64,000 nt of DNA from Nocardioides marinus. Lineage in GTDB: Bacteria; Pseudomonadota; Alphaproteobacteria; Rhodobacterales; Rhodobacteraceae. Both the position numbers and the translations under genes were made by a program. Shown one piece after another: positions 33,096 through 41,735 of this stretch; the stretch's first letter is position 1, and each line of letters begins with the position of its first letter. Below the pieces are notes generated by a model. It was not told where the DNA came from, made no database searches, and saw nothing but the letters and a program-made list of their open reading frames with translations. Where the stretch lies: positions 1 to 64,000 of the forward strand of contig JAHVJD010000011.1 of the NCBI GenBank assembly GCA_019801415.1, in the 5' to 3' direction.

Positions 33096-33677
33096 TCACG
33101 GATTGTGATTAATCTTGCCGGCGATCCAGCCGTCCGGACCGACAGACACCTGACTGACGGAAAGGTTGTCGATCTTGTGCCCAAAGGCCTCCAGCGCGGT
33201 GAGGCGTGCAGCGCGCTGGATCTGGCTGAGAATCTGTCCGAAATGCCCCACCACGATCAGGTCGCCGCCCTCGTGCGCGGCCACCAGCCCGTCGATCGCA
33301 GCATTCACGCGGGCGCAGAGCTGGTTCCAGCTTTCGCCCCCCGGCGGCGTGCTGTCCCCCGGCGTATCCCAATAGGCGCGGATTCGGTCCGGGTCTTCGG
33401 CGTCGACCTCGGCCCAGCTGCGCAGCTCCCAGGCGCCAAAGTGGATTTCGCGCAGCCCCGGCAGATGCGGCAACCGCTGTCGGTTGCCTTGGATGGCATC
33501 CGCGGTGGTCACCGCCCGCGACAGGTCCGAAGACACAACCAGCGCGTCGGCGGGCAGATGCGCCGACAGGCGGGCCAGCGCGGCCGAATCAGAAAGATCC
33601 GCGGGCAGGTCTGACCAACCGACCATACATTTGGCGTGAGTCGGCCCGTGCCGAACCAGGAACAGGCGGGTGGTCAC
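33096..33677 (-). CDS. Histidine phosphatase family protein, possibly alpha-ribazole phosphatase
   Basis: From GTG 33677, overlapping the cobU stop as GTGA, the protein has 193 residues. LFLVRHGPTHAK at about 5-16 is the RHG catalytic site, VVSSDLSRAVTTA (about 50-62) and LREIHFGAWELRSW (about 75-88) follow, and IVVGHFGQI near residue 150 carries the second histidine. Coupling to cobU suggests a CobC-like alpha-ribazole-5'-phosphate phosphatase in cobalamin assembly. A general phosphoglycerate mutase-like enzyme is the alternative. Confidence 0.82.
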   Translation of the reverse strand: MTTRLFLVRHGPTHAKCMVGWSDLPADLSDSAALARLSAHLPADALVVSSDLSRAVTTADAIQGNRQRLPHLPGLREIHFGAWELRSWAEVDAEDPDRIRAYWDTPGDSTPPGGESWNQLCARVNAAIDGLVAAHEGGDLIVVGHFGQILSQIQRAARLTALEAFGHKIDNLSVSQVSVGPDGWIAGKINHNP

Positions 33678-34192
33678 AGGCTGCCTTTCAGGACCAGGGG
33701 CAGCCCGGCGGTGACTTGCACCACCCGGTCGGCGCGCGCGGCCAGAGCGATGTTCAGCCGCCCCTGAGCCTCCCGGAACCTCCGGGCCAGCGCGTTTTCG
33801 GGCACGATGCCCAGTCCGGTCTCGTTGGACACGATCACCAGATCCGCCGCGCAGGTGTCGATGGCGGACATCAGTTCCGACTCGGCGGCGGCAAGATCGT
33901 GTTCGGCCAGCAAATGGTTGGTCAGCCACATGGTGGCGCAGTCCATCAGGCAGATTTGCCCGGATGTCAGCCCCGGCAAGACTCGCCCGGCTGTTTCCGG
34001 CTCTTCTACAGTGCTCCAGCCAGCCCCTCTTTGTGCGAGATGGCGGGACACTTTTTCGCGCATTTCGGCGTCAAAAATTTGTGCAGTTGCCCAGTAAACT
34101 CTGTCTTTTGTGCTGTTTACGCACAGGCCTTCGGCAAATGCCGACTTTCCTGAGGCCGCGCCCCCAAGAATTAAAGTTACATTTGCAGGCAT
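33674..34192 (-). CDS. cobU: CobU/CobP, adenosylcobinamide kinase / guanylyltransferase
   Basis: The 172-residue protein has the P-loop LILGGAASGKSAFAE at about 6-20, YWATAQIFDAEMREKVSRHLAQRG at about 34-57 containing the guanylylated histidine, and the conserved VSNETGLGIVPEN at about 121-133. It phosphorylates adenosylcobinamide and transfers GMP to it in cobalamin assembly and salvage. No cobalamin riboswitch is visible upstream. Confidence 0.94.
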   Translation of the reverse strand: MPANVTLILGGAASGKSAFAEGLCVNSTKDRVYWATAQIFDAEMREKVSRHLAQRGAGWSTVEEPETAGRVLPGLTSGQICLMDCATMWLTNHLLAEHDLAAAESELMSAIDTCAADLVIVSNETGLGIVPENALARRFREAQGRLNIALAARADRVVQVTAGLPLVLKGSL

Positions 34193-34468
34193 TTTTTGCT
34201 AACCTGTATGTACGAAGCCGTTCCTGTGGGTAACTGCAGGGCCCGGTAAAGACAAGAGACCGCAGCGCCCGGGGTTCCAATGTTTCCAAACCGGGGAGGC
34301 TGCGCAGGGGCCAAATTACTTTTTACGTTTCCCGTTTGGCCTGTGGATGTGGCGAAAGTTGCACCCGATGCGCTGTTGCTGTTGGCCCAAGGGCGATCCG
34401 GGCCCCCAATTGTTCCAAGTTAAGTCCCCAGACGGCAGTTTGTTAATTAGTTTCCGGGGGGAAATCTT
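34193..34468. other. Divergent intergenic region between cobU and rpoH2
   Basis: The 276 bases hold no gene. TTCCAATGTTTCCAA near 34276-34290 is a repeated TTCCAA-type sequence, and GTTAATTAG lies just upstream of rpoH2. I cannot assign a promoter class from these. Confidence 0.4.
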
Positions 34469-35347
34469 ATGGCACTAGATCACACACATGAAAACCCATT
34501 GCCGAAACAGGCCATGCGGGCAGAGCTGCTGGATGCAGAGACCGAGCTGCGCCTGGCCTATGCCTGGCGGGATGAACGGGACGTGCAATCACTGCACCGC
34601 CTGATCAACGCCTATATGCGGTTGGCAATCTCCATGGCGGCAAAATTCAAACGCTATGGGGCGCCGATGAACGACCTGATCCAGGAAGCTGGGCTGGGTT
34701 TGATGAAGGCGGCCGACAAGTTCGACCCGGATCGCGGTGTGCGGTTCTCGACCTATGCGGTGTGGTGGATCAAGGCATCGATTCAGGATTACGTGATGCG
34801 CAACTGGTCCATGGTGCGCACCGGCTCGACCTCTTCGCAAAAGTCGCTGTTCTTCAACATGCGCCGGGTTCAGGCGCAGCTGGAGCGCGAGGCCCGAGCG
34901 CAGGGGGCGCGGTTGGATCAGCATCAGCTGCACCAGAAGATTGCCACCGAGATCGGTGTGCCGCTGCGCGATGTGCAGATGATGGATGGGCGTCTTTCGG
35001 GGGCCGATTTCTCCCTCAACGCGGTGCAGTCGACGGAGGATGAGGGGCGCGAATGGATCGACGCGCTTGAGGATGACACCACCCAGGCAGAAGAGCTGGT
35101 TCAGCAGCGTCACGACCGCCGCCAGCTGCGCAAATGGCTGGTCGGCGCCTTGCAGGCCTTGAACGACCGCGAGCGGTTCATCATCACCGAGCGCAAACTG
35201 CGCGAACGGCCGCGCACGCTGGAAAGCCTGGGCACGGAACTGGGCCTGTCCAAGGAACGCGTGCGCCAGCTCGAAGCCGGGGCCTTCCAGAAGATGCGAA
35301 AATGCCTTGAAAACAAGTCGCGCGAGGTTCACAGGCTCCTGTCCTGA
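34469..35347 (+). CDS. rpoH2: RNA polymerase sigma factor of the RpoH2 (RpoHII) type
   Basis: The 292-residue sigma-32-type factor has region 2 (DLIQEAGLGLMKAADKFDPDRGVRFSTYAVWWIKASIQDYVMRN in sequence, about 70-113), an RpoH box of the form QKSLFFNMRR at about 123-132, and region 4 with the helix-turn-helix TLESLGTELGLSKERVRQLE. Rhodobacterales carry two RpoH proteins; RpoHII acts in the singlet-oxygen and oxidative stress response downstream of RpoE, while RpoHI serves heat shock. I call type II from overall divergence from the canonical RpoH, which a tree would confirm. Confidence 0.88.
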   Translation: MALDHTHENPLPKQAMRAELLDAETELRLAYAWRDERDVQSLHRLINAYMRLAISMAAKFKRYGAPMNDLIQEAGLGLMKAADKFDPDRGVRFSTYAVWWIKASIQDYVMRNWSMVRTGSTSSQKSLFFNMRRVQAQLEREARAQGARLDQHQLHQKIATEIGVPLRDVQMMDGRLSGADFSLNAVQSTEDEGREWIDALEDDTTQAEELVQQRHDRRQLRKWLVGALQALNDRERFIITERKLRERPRTLESLGTELGLSKERVRQLEAGAFQKMRKCLENKSREVHRLLS

Positions 35348-35375
35348 CCAACCCGACGGGCCATAGTGTCTGGTG

Positions 35376-35403
35376 AAGCGCCGCCATTTCGGTGGCGCTT
35401 TGC
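35376..35403 (+). terminator. Terminator after rpoH2
   Basis: AAGCGCCGCC and GGTGGCGCTT form a ten-pair stem (one G-T pair) followed by a short TTT-type tail, 29 bases after the stop codon. Confidence 0.65.
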
Positions 35404-35581
35404 CGTTGGATCCGGGCGCAGGTGATACACGCGCGCTGACGGCTGCCTTGGCATCCTTCGTTGCGGGCGAACGCCGGCTATTCAGCCCGCCCGCGTCATG
35501 CGGCCCCGCTTGCGGGAAAAGCGTTTCACACTTCTGGCGCTGCACAGTACAGTCGCCCTGAAGGTGGCAGAGGACCCGCAA

Positions 35582-36778
35582 ATGCTGGCTGGCAAACATA
35601 TTCTTCTGATTATCGGTGGCGGAATCGCGGCTTACAAATCGCTGGAGCTGATCCGGCGCCTGCAGGATCAGGGCGCGCGCGTGACCCCCGTCCTGACGAA
35701 AGCGGGCGCCGAGTTCGTCACGCCGCTGTCGGTTTCGGCCCTGGCAGGGACACCGGTGCATCAGCAACTGTTTGATCTGACCTCCGAAGCCGAGATGGGC
35801 CATATCCAGCTGTCACGCAGCGCCGACCTGCTGGTGGTGGCGCCCGCGACGGCGGACCTGATGGCCAAGATGGCGCAAGGCCTCGCCAATGATCTGGCCT
35901 CGACGCTGCTGCTGGCCACCGACACGCCGGTGCTGCTGGCGCCCGCCATGAACGTGCGCATGTGGGAACACCCCGCTACCCAGCGCAACATCGCCCAGCT
36001 GAAGGCGGATGGCGCGGACTTTGTCGGTCCCAATGATGGCAGCATGGCCTGCGGTGAATTCGGCCCCGGCCGCATGGCCGAACCGGACGAGATCGTGGCC
36101 GCCATCACAGCCAAACTGTCCGACGGGCCGCTGCGGGGCAAACGAATCGTGGTGACCTCCGGCCCCACGCATGAGCCGATCGACCCGGTGCGTTATATCG
36201 CCAACCGCTCCTCCGGGGCGCAGGGCACGGCACTGGCGCGGGCCTTGCGTGACCGCGGTGCCGAGGTGGTGTTCATCACCGGCCCCGCCGAGGTGCCACC
36301 GCCCGAGGGCGTGCAGGTGGTGCCGGTCCAGAGCGCGCGTGACATGGCCGCCGCGGTAGAGGCCGCCTTGCCCGCCGATGCCGGTGTCTTTGCCGCCGCG
36401 GTGGCGGATTGGCGGGTGGCGAGCGCCTCGGACCGCAAGCTGAAGAAATCCAAGGACGGCCTGCCGGTGCTGGAATTCGCCGAAAATCCCGACATCCTGA
36501 AGGGGGTTGCCCAGATGACGTCGGGACGCCCGGCGCTGGTGGTCGGCTTTGCCGCCGAGACCAACGACGTGGTCGACAACGCCACCGCCAAGCGCGAGCG
36601 CAAGGGGTGCGACTGGATCGTCGCCAATGACGTCTCGCCCGCGACCGGCATCATGGGCGGCAGCGAAAACGCGGTGACTCTGATTTCGGAAGACGGCGCG
36701 GAAAGCTGGCCGCGCATGGGCAAGGACGAGGTCGCCGCGCGTCTCGCCGACCGGATCGCCGCGGCGCTGGCCGGGTGA
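35582..36778 (+). CDS. coaBC: CoaBC, phosphopantothenoylcysteine synthetase / decarboxylase
   Basis: From ATG 35582 (GAGG upstream) the protein has 398 residues. The N-terminal flavin-binding CoaC half has [16 protein letters not shown] at about 11-26, the [16 protein letters not shown] loop and the catalytic cysteine in [13 protein letters not shown]. The CoaB half starts near 190 ([25 protein letters not shown], spread over about 188-212). It makes 4'-phosphopantetheine in CoA synthesis. dut and a MoeB-like gene follow closely, in line with the dfp-dut pairing seen in many bacteria. Confidence 0.96.
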   Translation: MLAGKHILLIIGGGIAAYKSLELIRRLQDQGARVTPVLTKAGAEFVTPLSVSALAGTPVHQQLFDLTSEAEMGHIQLSRSADLLVVAPATADLMAKMAQGLANDLASTLLLATDTPVLLAPAMNVRMWEHPATQRNIAQLKADGADFVGPNDGSMACGEFGPGRMAEPDEIVAAITAKLSDGPLRGKRIVVTSGPTHEPIDPVRYIANRSSGAQGTALARALRDRGAEVVFITGPAEVPPPEGVQVVPVQSARDMAAAVEAALPADAGVFAAAVADWRVASASDRKLKKSKDGLPVLEFAENPDILKGVAQMTSGRPALVVGFAAETNDVVDNATAKRERKGCDWIVANDVSPATGIMGGSENAVTLISEDGAESWPRMGKDEVAARLADRIAAALAG

Positions 36779-36815
36779 CAATGAGTATTTTCAGAAAGAT
36801 GAAGGGGCAGCGGGG

Positions 36816-37271
36816 ATGGTGACGATCCGTGTGATCCATGACGAGGGCGCGGACCGGGATGTGCCGCTGCCCTCTTATGAAACGGCGGGGGCGGCGGGGG
36901 CCGACATCCGCGCCAATCTGCCGGACCGCGGCTGCCTGCAGCTGGCGCCGGGTGAGCGGGCGCTGGTGCCGACCGGGCTGCGCATCGAAATCCCCGCAGG
37001 CTACGAGGTGCAGATCCGTCCGCGCTCCGGCCTGGCGTTGAAGCATGGCATCACCCTGCCCAACACCCCCGGCACCATCGACAGCGATTACCGCGGCCCG
37101 TTGGGGGTCATCGTGATGAACGCAGGCCAGGAGCAGTTCGAGATCGCCCACGGTGACCGCATCGCCCAGATGGTGGTGGCGCCGGTGCTGCAGGCCCGCT
37201 TCGAGCTGGCCGATGCCCTCAGCAGTTCCGCGCGCGGCGCGGGCGGCTTTGGCTCCACCGGGAGAGGCTGA
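36816..37271 (+). CDS. dut: dUTP diphosphatase
   Basis: The 151-residue trimeric dUTPase has its motifs in order: AGAADIRANL-type motif 1 at about 25-35, [10 protein letters not shown] at about 69-78, [14 protein letters not shown] at about 82-95 with the uracil-binding hairpin and catalytic Asp, [12 protein letters not shown] at about 112-123, and the C-terminal arm [11 protein letters not shown]. It hydrolyses dUTP to dUMP. The stop overlaps the next start by one base. Confidence 0.96.
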   Translation: MVTIRVIHDEGADRDVPLPSYETAGAAGADIRANLPDRGCLQLAPGERALVPTGLRIEIPAGYEVQIRPRSGLALKHGITLPNTPGTIDSDYRGPLGVIVMNAGQEQFEIAHGDRIAQMVVAPVLQARFELADALSSSARGAGGFGSTGRG

Positions 37272-38314
37272 TGCTGCGGATCCTGTTCCTTGCGGCGCTT
37301 ATCTGGTGGGGCGGGCGGTTTCTGGGCTTGCCGCGCAACCTGCGCATTGCGGTTCTGGCGGTGCTGTTTGCCGCGGTGCTGGCGGTGCAGCTGACGCTGC
37401 CGGTCGGGCATCCCCTGCGCGAGGGCACCGGCGGCTCTGCCGGGGCCTGGCTGCTGCTGGGCGGTGTTGCGCTTGTGGCTGGCTTCTATGCCCGCATCGT
37501 TGCTGCCCTGAAATCCCGCGCCCAGCCGCAGGATACAGCCGCACTGCAGCCCGCGGGCCGTTTTTCCGACAGCGAGCTGGACCGCTACGCCCGCCATATC
37601 GTGCTGCGCGAGGTCGGCGGCGCGGGCCAGAAGAAGCTGAAACAGGCGCGGGTTCTGGTGATCGGTGCCGGCGGTCTGGGCGCGCCCGTGCTGCAGTATC
37701 TGGCCGCGGCCGGGGTGGGTACCATCGGGGTGATCGACGATGACGTGGTCGATAACGCCAACCTGCAGCGACAGGTCATCCACCAGGACGAGGATATCGG
37801 CAAGCCCAAGGTTTTCTCGGCCGCGGCGGCGATGCGCGCGCAGAACCCTTATGTAGAGGTGCGCCCCTACAACCGCCGTCTGACCGATGACATCGCGGCG
37901 GATCTGTTCGCGGACTACGACCTGATCCTCGACGGCACCGACAATTTTGACACCCGCTACCTGGCCAACCGCCACGCCGTGGCGCTGGGCAAGCCGCTGA
38001 TCTCCGGCGCGCTGTCGCAGTGGGAGGGGCAGATCAGCCTGTTCCATCCGGCCAAGGGCGGCCCCTGCTATCAGTGCATCTTTCCCGAAGCCCCGGCTGC
38101 GGGGCTGGCGCCCAGCTGTGCCGAGGCAGGGGTGATCGGCCCCTTGCCGGGGGTCATCGGCGCGATGATGGCACAGGAGGCGGTCAAGCAGATCACCGGT
38201 GCGGGCCAGGTGCTGCGCGGCGAGATGCTGATCTATGACGGGCTTTATGGCGAAACCCGCAAGATCCGCCTGTCCCCGCGCGCCGATTGCCCGGTTTGCG
38301 GCTCCGGCCACTAG
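37271..38314 (+). CDS. MoeB/ThiF-family adenylyltransferase with N-terminal membrane segments
   Basis: The 347-residue protein begins with two hydrophobic segments (about 1-40 and 55-75), unusual for the family. The E1-like domain starts near residue 100 (RYARHIVLREVGGAGQKKL), with the ATP site VIGAGGLGAPVLQYLAAAGVG, a zinc site formed by PCYQC and the final CPVC, and the reactive loop PSCAEAGVIGPLPG. It adenylates the C-terminus of a sulfur-carrier protein such as MoaD or ThiS. Which carrier is served cannot be told from the context. Confidence 0.9.
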   Translation: MLRILFLAALIWWGGRFLGLPRNLRIAVLAVLFAAVLAVQLTLPVGHPLREGTGGSAGAWLLLGGVALVAGFYARIVAALKSRAQPQDTAALQPAGRFSDSELDRYARHIVLREVGGAGQKKLKQARVLVIGAGGLGAPVLQYLAAAGVGTIGVIDDDVVDNANLQRQVIHQDEDIGKPKVFSAAAAMRAQNPYVEVRPYNRRLTDDIAADLFADYDLILDGTDNFDTRYLANRHAVALGKPLISGALSQWEGQISLFHPAKGGPCYQCIFPEAPAAGLAPSCAEAGVIGPLPGVIGAMMAQEAVKQITGAGQVLRGEMLIYDGLYGETRKIRLSPRADCPVCGSGH

Positions 38315-38334
38315 GAAACCGGAAGCCCCCTGAT

Positions 38335-38697
38335 TTGAACGAGGCCTTCTTCATCTCTGCGCTGTGCGGTGCGCTGTTCGGCGGCAGCGCGGAAACCGTG
38401 CATGAGTTTTCCTACCCCGGCGGCGCCGCGTCGATCCGCACCGATTGCGAGAACTCGCGGCGGGTGGTGGAGTTCGGTCTCGACAAGCGCAGCAGCCTCG
38501 ACAGCATCCAGCAGGCGCTGTTTGCCGCTGAGATCACCGGCAAGGAGGCGGTGGCGGTGCTGATCGATACCGACGGGCGCTTTGGCCGCTATGAATGGCG
38601 CATCGCGCGCGCGGCCAATATCGCAGGCGTGCCGATCCGCATCATCCCGGCGGCGCTGGTTGCGGATAGCGACAGCGTGCTGGGGGCGGGCGGCTAG
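38335..38697 (+). CDS. Hypothetical protein, uncharacterised
   Basis: From TTG 38335 the product is 120 residues and starts with a short hydrophobic stretch (FFISALCGALFGGSAE) that could be a weak signal. It contains a central SIRTDCENSRRVVEFGLDKR and the pattern AVAVLIDTDGRFGRYEWRIARAA. The mix of D, E and K in the middle third faintly recalls PD-(D/E)xK folds, but I would not assign one. It sits 20 bases after the MoeB-like gene and 57 before the M3 peptidase. Confidence 0.6.
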   Translation: MNEAFFISALCGALFGGSAETVHEFSYPGGAASIRTDCENSRRVVEFGLDKRSSLDSIQQALFAAEITGKEAVAVLIDTDGRFGRYEWRIARAANIAGVPIRIIPAALVADSDSVLGAGG

Positions 38698-38754
38698 GGC
38701 CGATTGCAGCCGCCCGGCTTTGCCGCTAGCGTCGCGGACAAAGGAGATCCGTCC

Positions 38755-40770
38755 ATGTCCAACCCGCTTTTGTCCAACTGGGACACACCGTTTGAAATCG
38801 CCCCCTTCGCCGAAATCTCGGACGAGGATTTTGCCCCTGCGCTGGAACAGGCATTGGCCGATCACGCGGCGCAGATCGAGCAGATCGCGACCAATTCCGA
38901 GCCGCCAAGCTTTGCCAATGTGATCGAAGCGCTGGAAACACCGTGCCGCGCGCTGGAGCAGGTTCTGGGCGTCTTTTTCACCGTGGCAGGCGCGGACAGC
39001 AATCCGCGGCGGGAGGAGCTGCAGCGGGAGTTCTCGCCGAAACTGGCGGCGCATTTTTCGGCCATCACCGCGAACAAGGCGCTGTATGCGCGGGTCAAGG
39101 CGGTCTGGGATCGGCGCGACGCGCTGGATCTGACACCGGAGCAGCAGCGCGTGCTGATGCTGACCCATCGCGGCTTTGTGCGTGGCGGTGCGGCGCTGGA
39201 GGGGGCTGCCGATCTGCGGATGCAGGAAATCAAGGCACGGCTTGCGACCCTGGGCACCCAGTTCACCCAGAACCTGCTGGCAGATGAGCGCAGCTGGTTC
39301 CTGGAACTCTCGGAAGAGGATCTGGAGGGGCTGCCCGCCTTTGTGGTGGATGCGGCCCGCGCGGCCGGTGCGGAGAAAGGCTGCGATGGCCCGGTGGTCA
39401 CCCTGTCGCGTTCGCTGATTACGCCGTTCCTGCAGTTCTCGCCTCGCCGCGAGCTGCGCGAGAAGGCTTTCAGGGCCTGGGCCGCCCGCGGCGCCAATGG
39501 CGGCGACACCGACAACCTGGCGATCGCTGCCGAGATCCTGGCGCTGCGCCAGGAACGCGCGCGGCTGTTGGGCTATGACAGCTTTGCCGCCTACAAGCTG
39601 GAAACCGAGATGGCGGGCACGCCCGAGGCGGTTCGCAAGCTGCTGATGGACGTCTGGGGGCCCGCCAAGGCGCAGGCAGATGCCGATGCCGAGGTGCTGA
39701 CCCAGATGATGCGGGCCGACGGCATCAACGGCGATCTGCAGCCTTGGGACTGGCGCTACTACGCCGCCAAGCGCCGCCAGGCCGAGCATGACCTGGATGA
39801 GGCCGCGCTGAAGCCCTATCTGCAGCTGGACCGGATGATCGAGGCGGCCTTTGCCTGCGCCAACCGCCTGTTCGGGCTGGAATTCGCACCGCTGGATGTG
39901 CCGCTGTACCACCCGGATTGCCGCGCCTGGGAGGTGACCCGCAACGGCGCGCATGTGGCGGTCTTCATCGGCGACTATTTCGCCCGCGGCTCCAAACGCT
40001 CCGGTGCCTGGTGTTCGGCGATGCGCCAGCAGGCCAGGTTCCCGGAAAAACAGACGCCTGTGGTCATCAACGTCTGCAACTTTGCCAAGGGCGATCCGGC
40101 GCTGCTGTCTTGGGATGACGCCCGCACCCTGTTCCATGAATTCGGTCACGCGCTGCACCAGATGCTGTCGGACGTGACCTACGAGAGCATCTCGGGCACC
40201 TCCGTCGCGCGCGACTTTGTCGAGCTGCCGAGCCAGCTCTACGAACACTGGCTGGAAGTGCCCGAAGTGCTGCAGGAATTCGCCACCCATGCGGAAACGG
40301 GCGCGCCGATGCCGCAGGAGATGCTCGACAAGGTGCTGGGGGCCGCGAATTTCGACATGGGTTTCCAGACGGTGGAATATGTCGCCTCGGCGCTGGTGGA
40401 TCTTGCCTTCCACGACGGTGCTGCCCCGGCAGATCCGATGGTGAAACAGGCCGAGGTTCTGGCCGAGATCGGCATGCCGGATGCCATCACCATGCGCCAC
40501 GCCACGCCGCATTTCGCGCATGTCTTTGCGGGCGACGGCTACTCCTCGGGCTATTACAGCTACATGTGGTCCGAGGTGATGGACGCGGACGCCTTCGCAG
40601 CGTTCGAGGAGGCAAGCGGCGCCTTTGACCCCGAACGCGCCAAGGCGCTGGAGGAGCATATCCTGTCCACCGGCGGCTCGGCTGACCCGGCAGAGCTCTA
40701 CACCGCGTTCCGCGGTCGCCTGCCGGGGGTCGAGGCGCTGCTGAAAGGGCGCGGGCTGGCCGCAGAATAG
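38755..40770 (+). CDS. M3-family oligopeptidase (Dcp/OpdA-like)
   Basis: From ATG 38755 (AAGGAG upstream) the enzyme has 671 residues, the usual length of oligopeptidase A or dipeptidyl carboxypeptidase. The thimet-type zinc motif FHEFGHALHQML is at about 459-470, with the third ligand in ELPSQLYEHW about 25 residues on. It lacks a signal peptide, so it degrades peptides in the cytoplasm. The end is 18 bases from the convergent ghrA stop. Confidence 0.94.
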   Translation: MSNPLLSNWDTPFEIAPFAEISDEDFAPALEQALADHAAQIEQIATNSEPPSFANVIEALETPCRALEQVLGVFFTVAGADSNPRREELQREFSPKLAAHFSAITANKALYARVKAVWDRRDALDLTPEQQRVLMLTHRGFVRGGAALEGAADLRMQEIKARLATLGTQFTQNLLADERSWFLELSEEDLEGLPAFVVDAARAAGAEKGCDGPVVTLSRSLITPFLQFSPRRELREKAFRAWAARGANGGDTDNLAIAAEILALRQERARLLGYDSFAAYKLETEMAGTPEAVRKLLMDVWGPAKAQADADAEVLTQMMRADGINGDLQPWDWRYYAAKRRQAEHDLDEAALKPYLQLDRMIEAAFACANRLFGLEFAPLDVPLYHPDCRAWEVTRNGAHVAVFIGDYFARGSKRSGAWCSAMRQQARFPEKQTPVVINVCNFAKGDPALLSWDDARTLFHEFGHALHQMLSDVTYESISGTSVARDFVELPSQLYEHWLEVPEVLQEFATHAETGAPMPQEMLDKVLGAANFDMGFQTVEYVASALVDLAFHDGAAPADPMVKQAEVLAEIGMPDAITMRHATPHFAHVFAGDGYSSGYYSYMWSEVMDADAFAAFEEASGAFDPERAKALEEHILSTGGSADPAELYTAFRGRLPGVEALLKGRGLAAE

Positions 40771-40788
40771 GCCCCGCCGCGCCTGCCC

Positions 40789-41721
40789 CTAGTAGCCGAG
40801 GCTGCGGTCGACCAAATGCAGCATCGGCTCACCTGCCTCGCAGCGGCGGATGTTTTCGGCTATCACCTCGGCGGCGGTGCTTTCGCGGGTCTCCGAGGCG
40901 ATATGCGGCGTCACCGTCACGTTTGGATGTGCCCAGTAGGGGTGCTCCGGCGGCAGCGGCTCCACCCGGAAGACATCCAGCGTGGCATGGCCGACCTGGC
41001 CGCTGTCCAGTGCTGCCAGCAGCGCGTCGTCATCGATCAGCGGTCCGCGCCCCGGATTGATGATGCGGGCGCCGCGGGGCAGCATCGCCAGCGTTTCGGC
41101 ATTCAGGATGTTGGTCGTGGCGGGCGTGTCCGGCAGCAGAAGCACCACGATTTCCGCCTGCTCCAGCGCCCGGCGCAGCCCATCTTCGCCTGCGTGGCAG
41201 GTGACGCCGTCCAGCTGTTTCTGCGTGCGGCTCCAGCCGGTTACCGCAAAGCCCAATGCCGCCAGCGTCTCGGCGACGGCGCGGCCCAGGGCTCCAAGGC
41301 CCAGAATGGTGACCTTGCGGTCGCGCGCCAGCGGTGGCACCTTCGGCTCCCACCTTCCGGTCTGGCCCTGGATATGCGCGTCCATCCCCAGGTGATAGCG
41401 CAGCGTGTGCCCGGCCACCCATTCGCGCATGCCCAGCTCCAGCCCGGCATCCACCATCCGGGTCAGCGGTGCGGTCAGGGTGGTGTTGGGCACGATCTTC
41501 TCGACCCCGGCCCAGAGGCTCAGCACCGCTTTCAGCCGGGTGAAGGGGGTGAAATCGCTGACGGGGCCGGTCGGCGCATAGATGATGTAGTCCACCTCCT
41601 GCGGGGCAAACTCGCAGCCGAGGTTCACAGTCAGCCCAAGCGCATCAAAGGCGCGTTTCAACTCGGGTTCGTAGGCGGGCCAGCTGGCCGCACGGCCGGC
41701 AAAGAGAACGTTGACTGTCAT
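40789..41721 (-). CDS. ghrA: Glyoxylate/hydroxypyruvate reductase A
   Basis: The 310-residue protein is a D-2-hydroxyacid dehydrogenase with an NAD(P) site VTILGLGALGRAVAETLAALG at about 133-153 followed by WSRTQK, whose Arg favours NADPH. It also has the substrate and catalytic segments INPGRGPLIDDDAL and EPLPPEHPYWAHPNVTVTPHIA with the catalytic His. It reduces glyoxylate and hydroxypyruvate. It starts only 14 bases after rodA in the same direction, so it is probably read through from the cell-shape operon. Confidence 0.93.
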   Translation of the reverse strand: MTVNVLFAGRAASWPAYEPELKRAFDALGLTVNLGCEFAPQEVDYIIYAPTGPVSDFTPFTRLKAVLSLWAGVEKIVPNTTLTAPLTRMVDAGLELGMREWVAGHTLRYHLGMDAHIQGQTGRWEPKVPPLARDRKVTILGLGALGRAVAETLAALGFAVTGWSRTQKQLDGVTCHAGEDGLRRALEQAEIVVLLLPDTPATTNILNAETLAMLPRGARIINPGRGPLIDDDALLAALDSGQVGHATLDVFRVEPLPPEHPYWAHPNVTVTPHIASETRESTAAEVIAENIRRCEAGEPMLHLVDRSLGY

Positions 41722-41735
41722 GGGAACTCCGAAAT

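Noticed and set aside
34193-34320. Cobalamin riboswitch upstream of cobU
   Set aside because: The expected B12 box and the conserved core segments are not present on the minus strand.
34380-34450. RpoE-type promoter for rpoH2
   Set aside because: GCGATCC could be read as a -35, but spacing to any TA-rich -10 is wrong; the evidence is too weak to report as a site.
38311-40659. A 782-codon open frame on the minus strand
   Set aside because: It lies wholly antisense to the M3 peptidase gene, has no ribosome site, and its sequence is the His/Gln/Arg-rich type produced by reading a GC-rich gene backwards. The same holds for long antisense frames at 43070-44917, 60972-62717, 22xxx-23xxx and 23599-25197.
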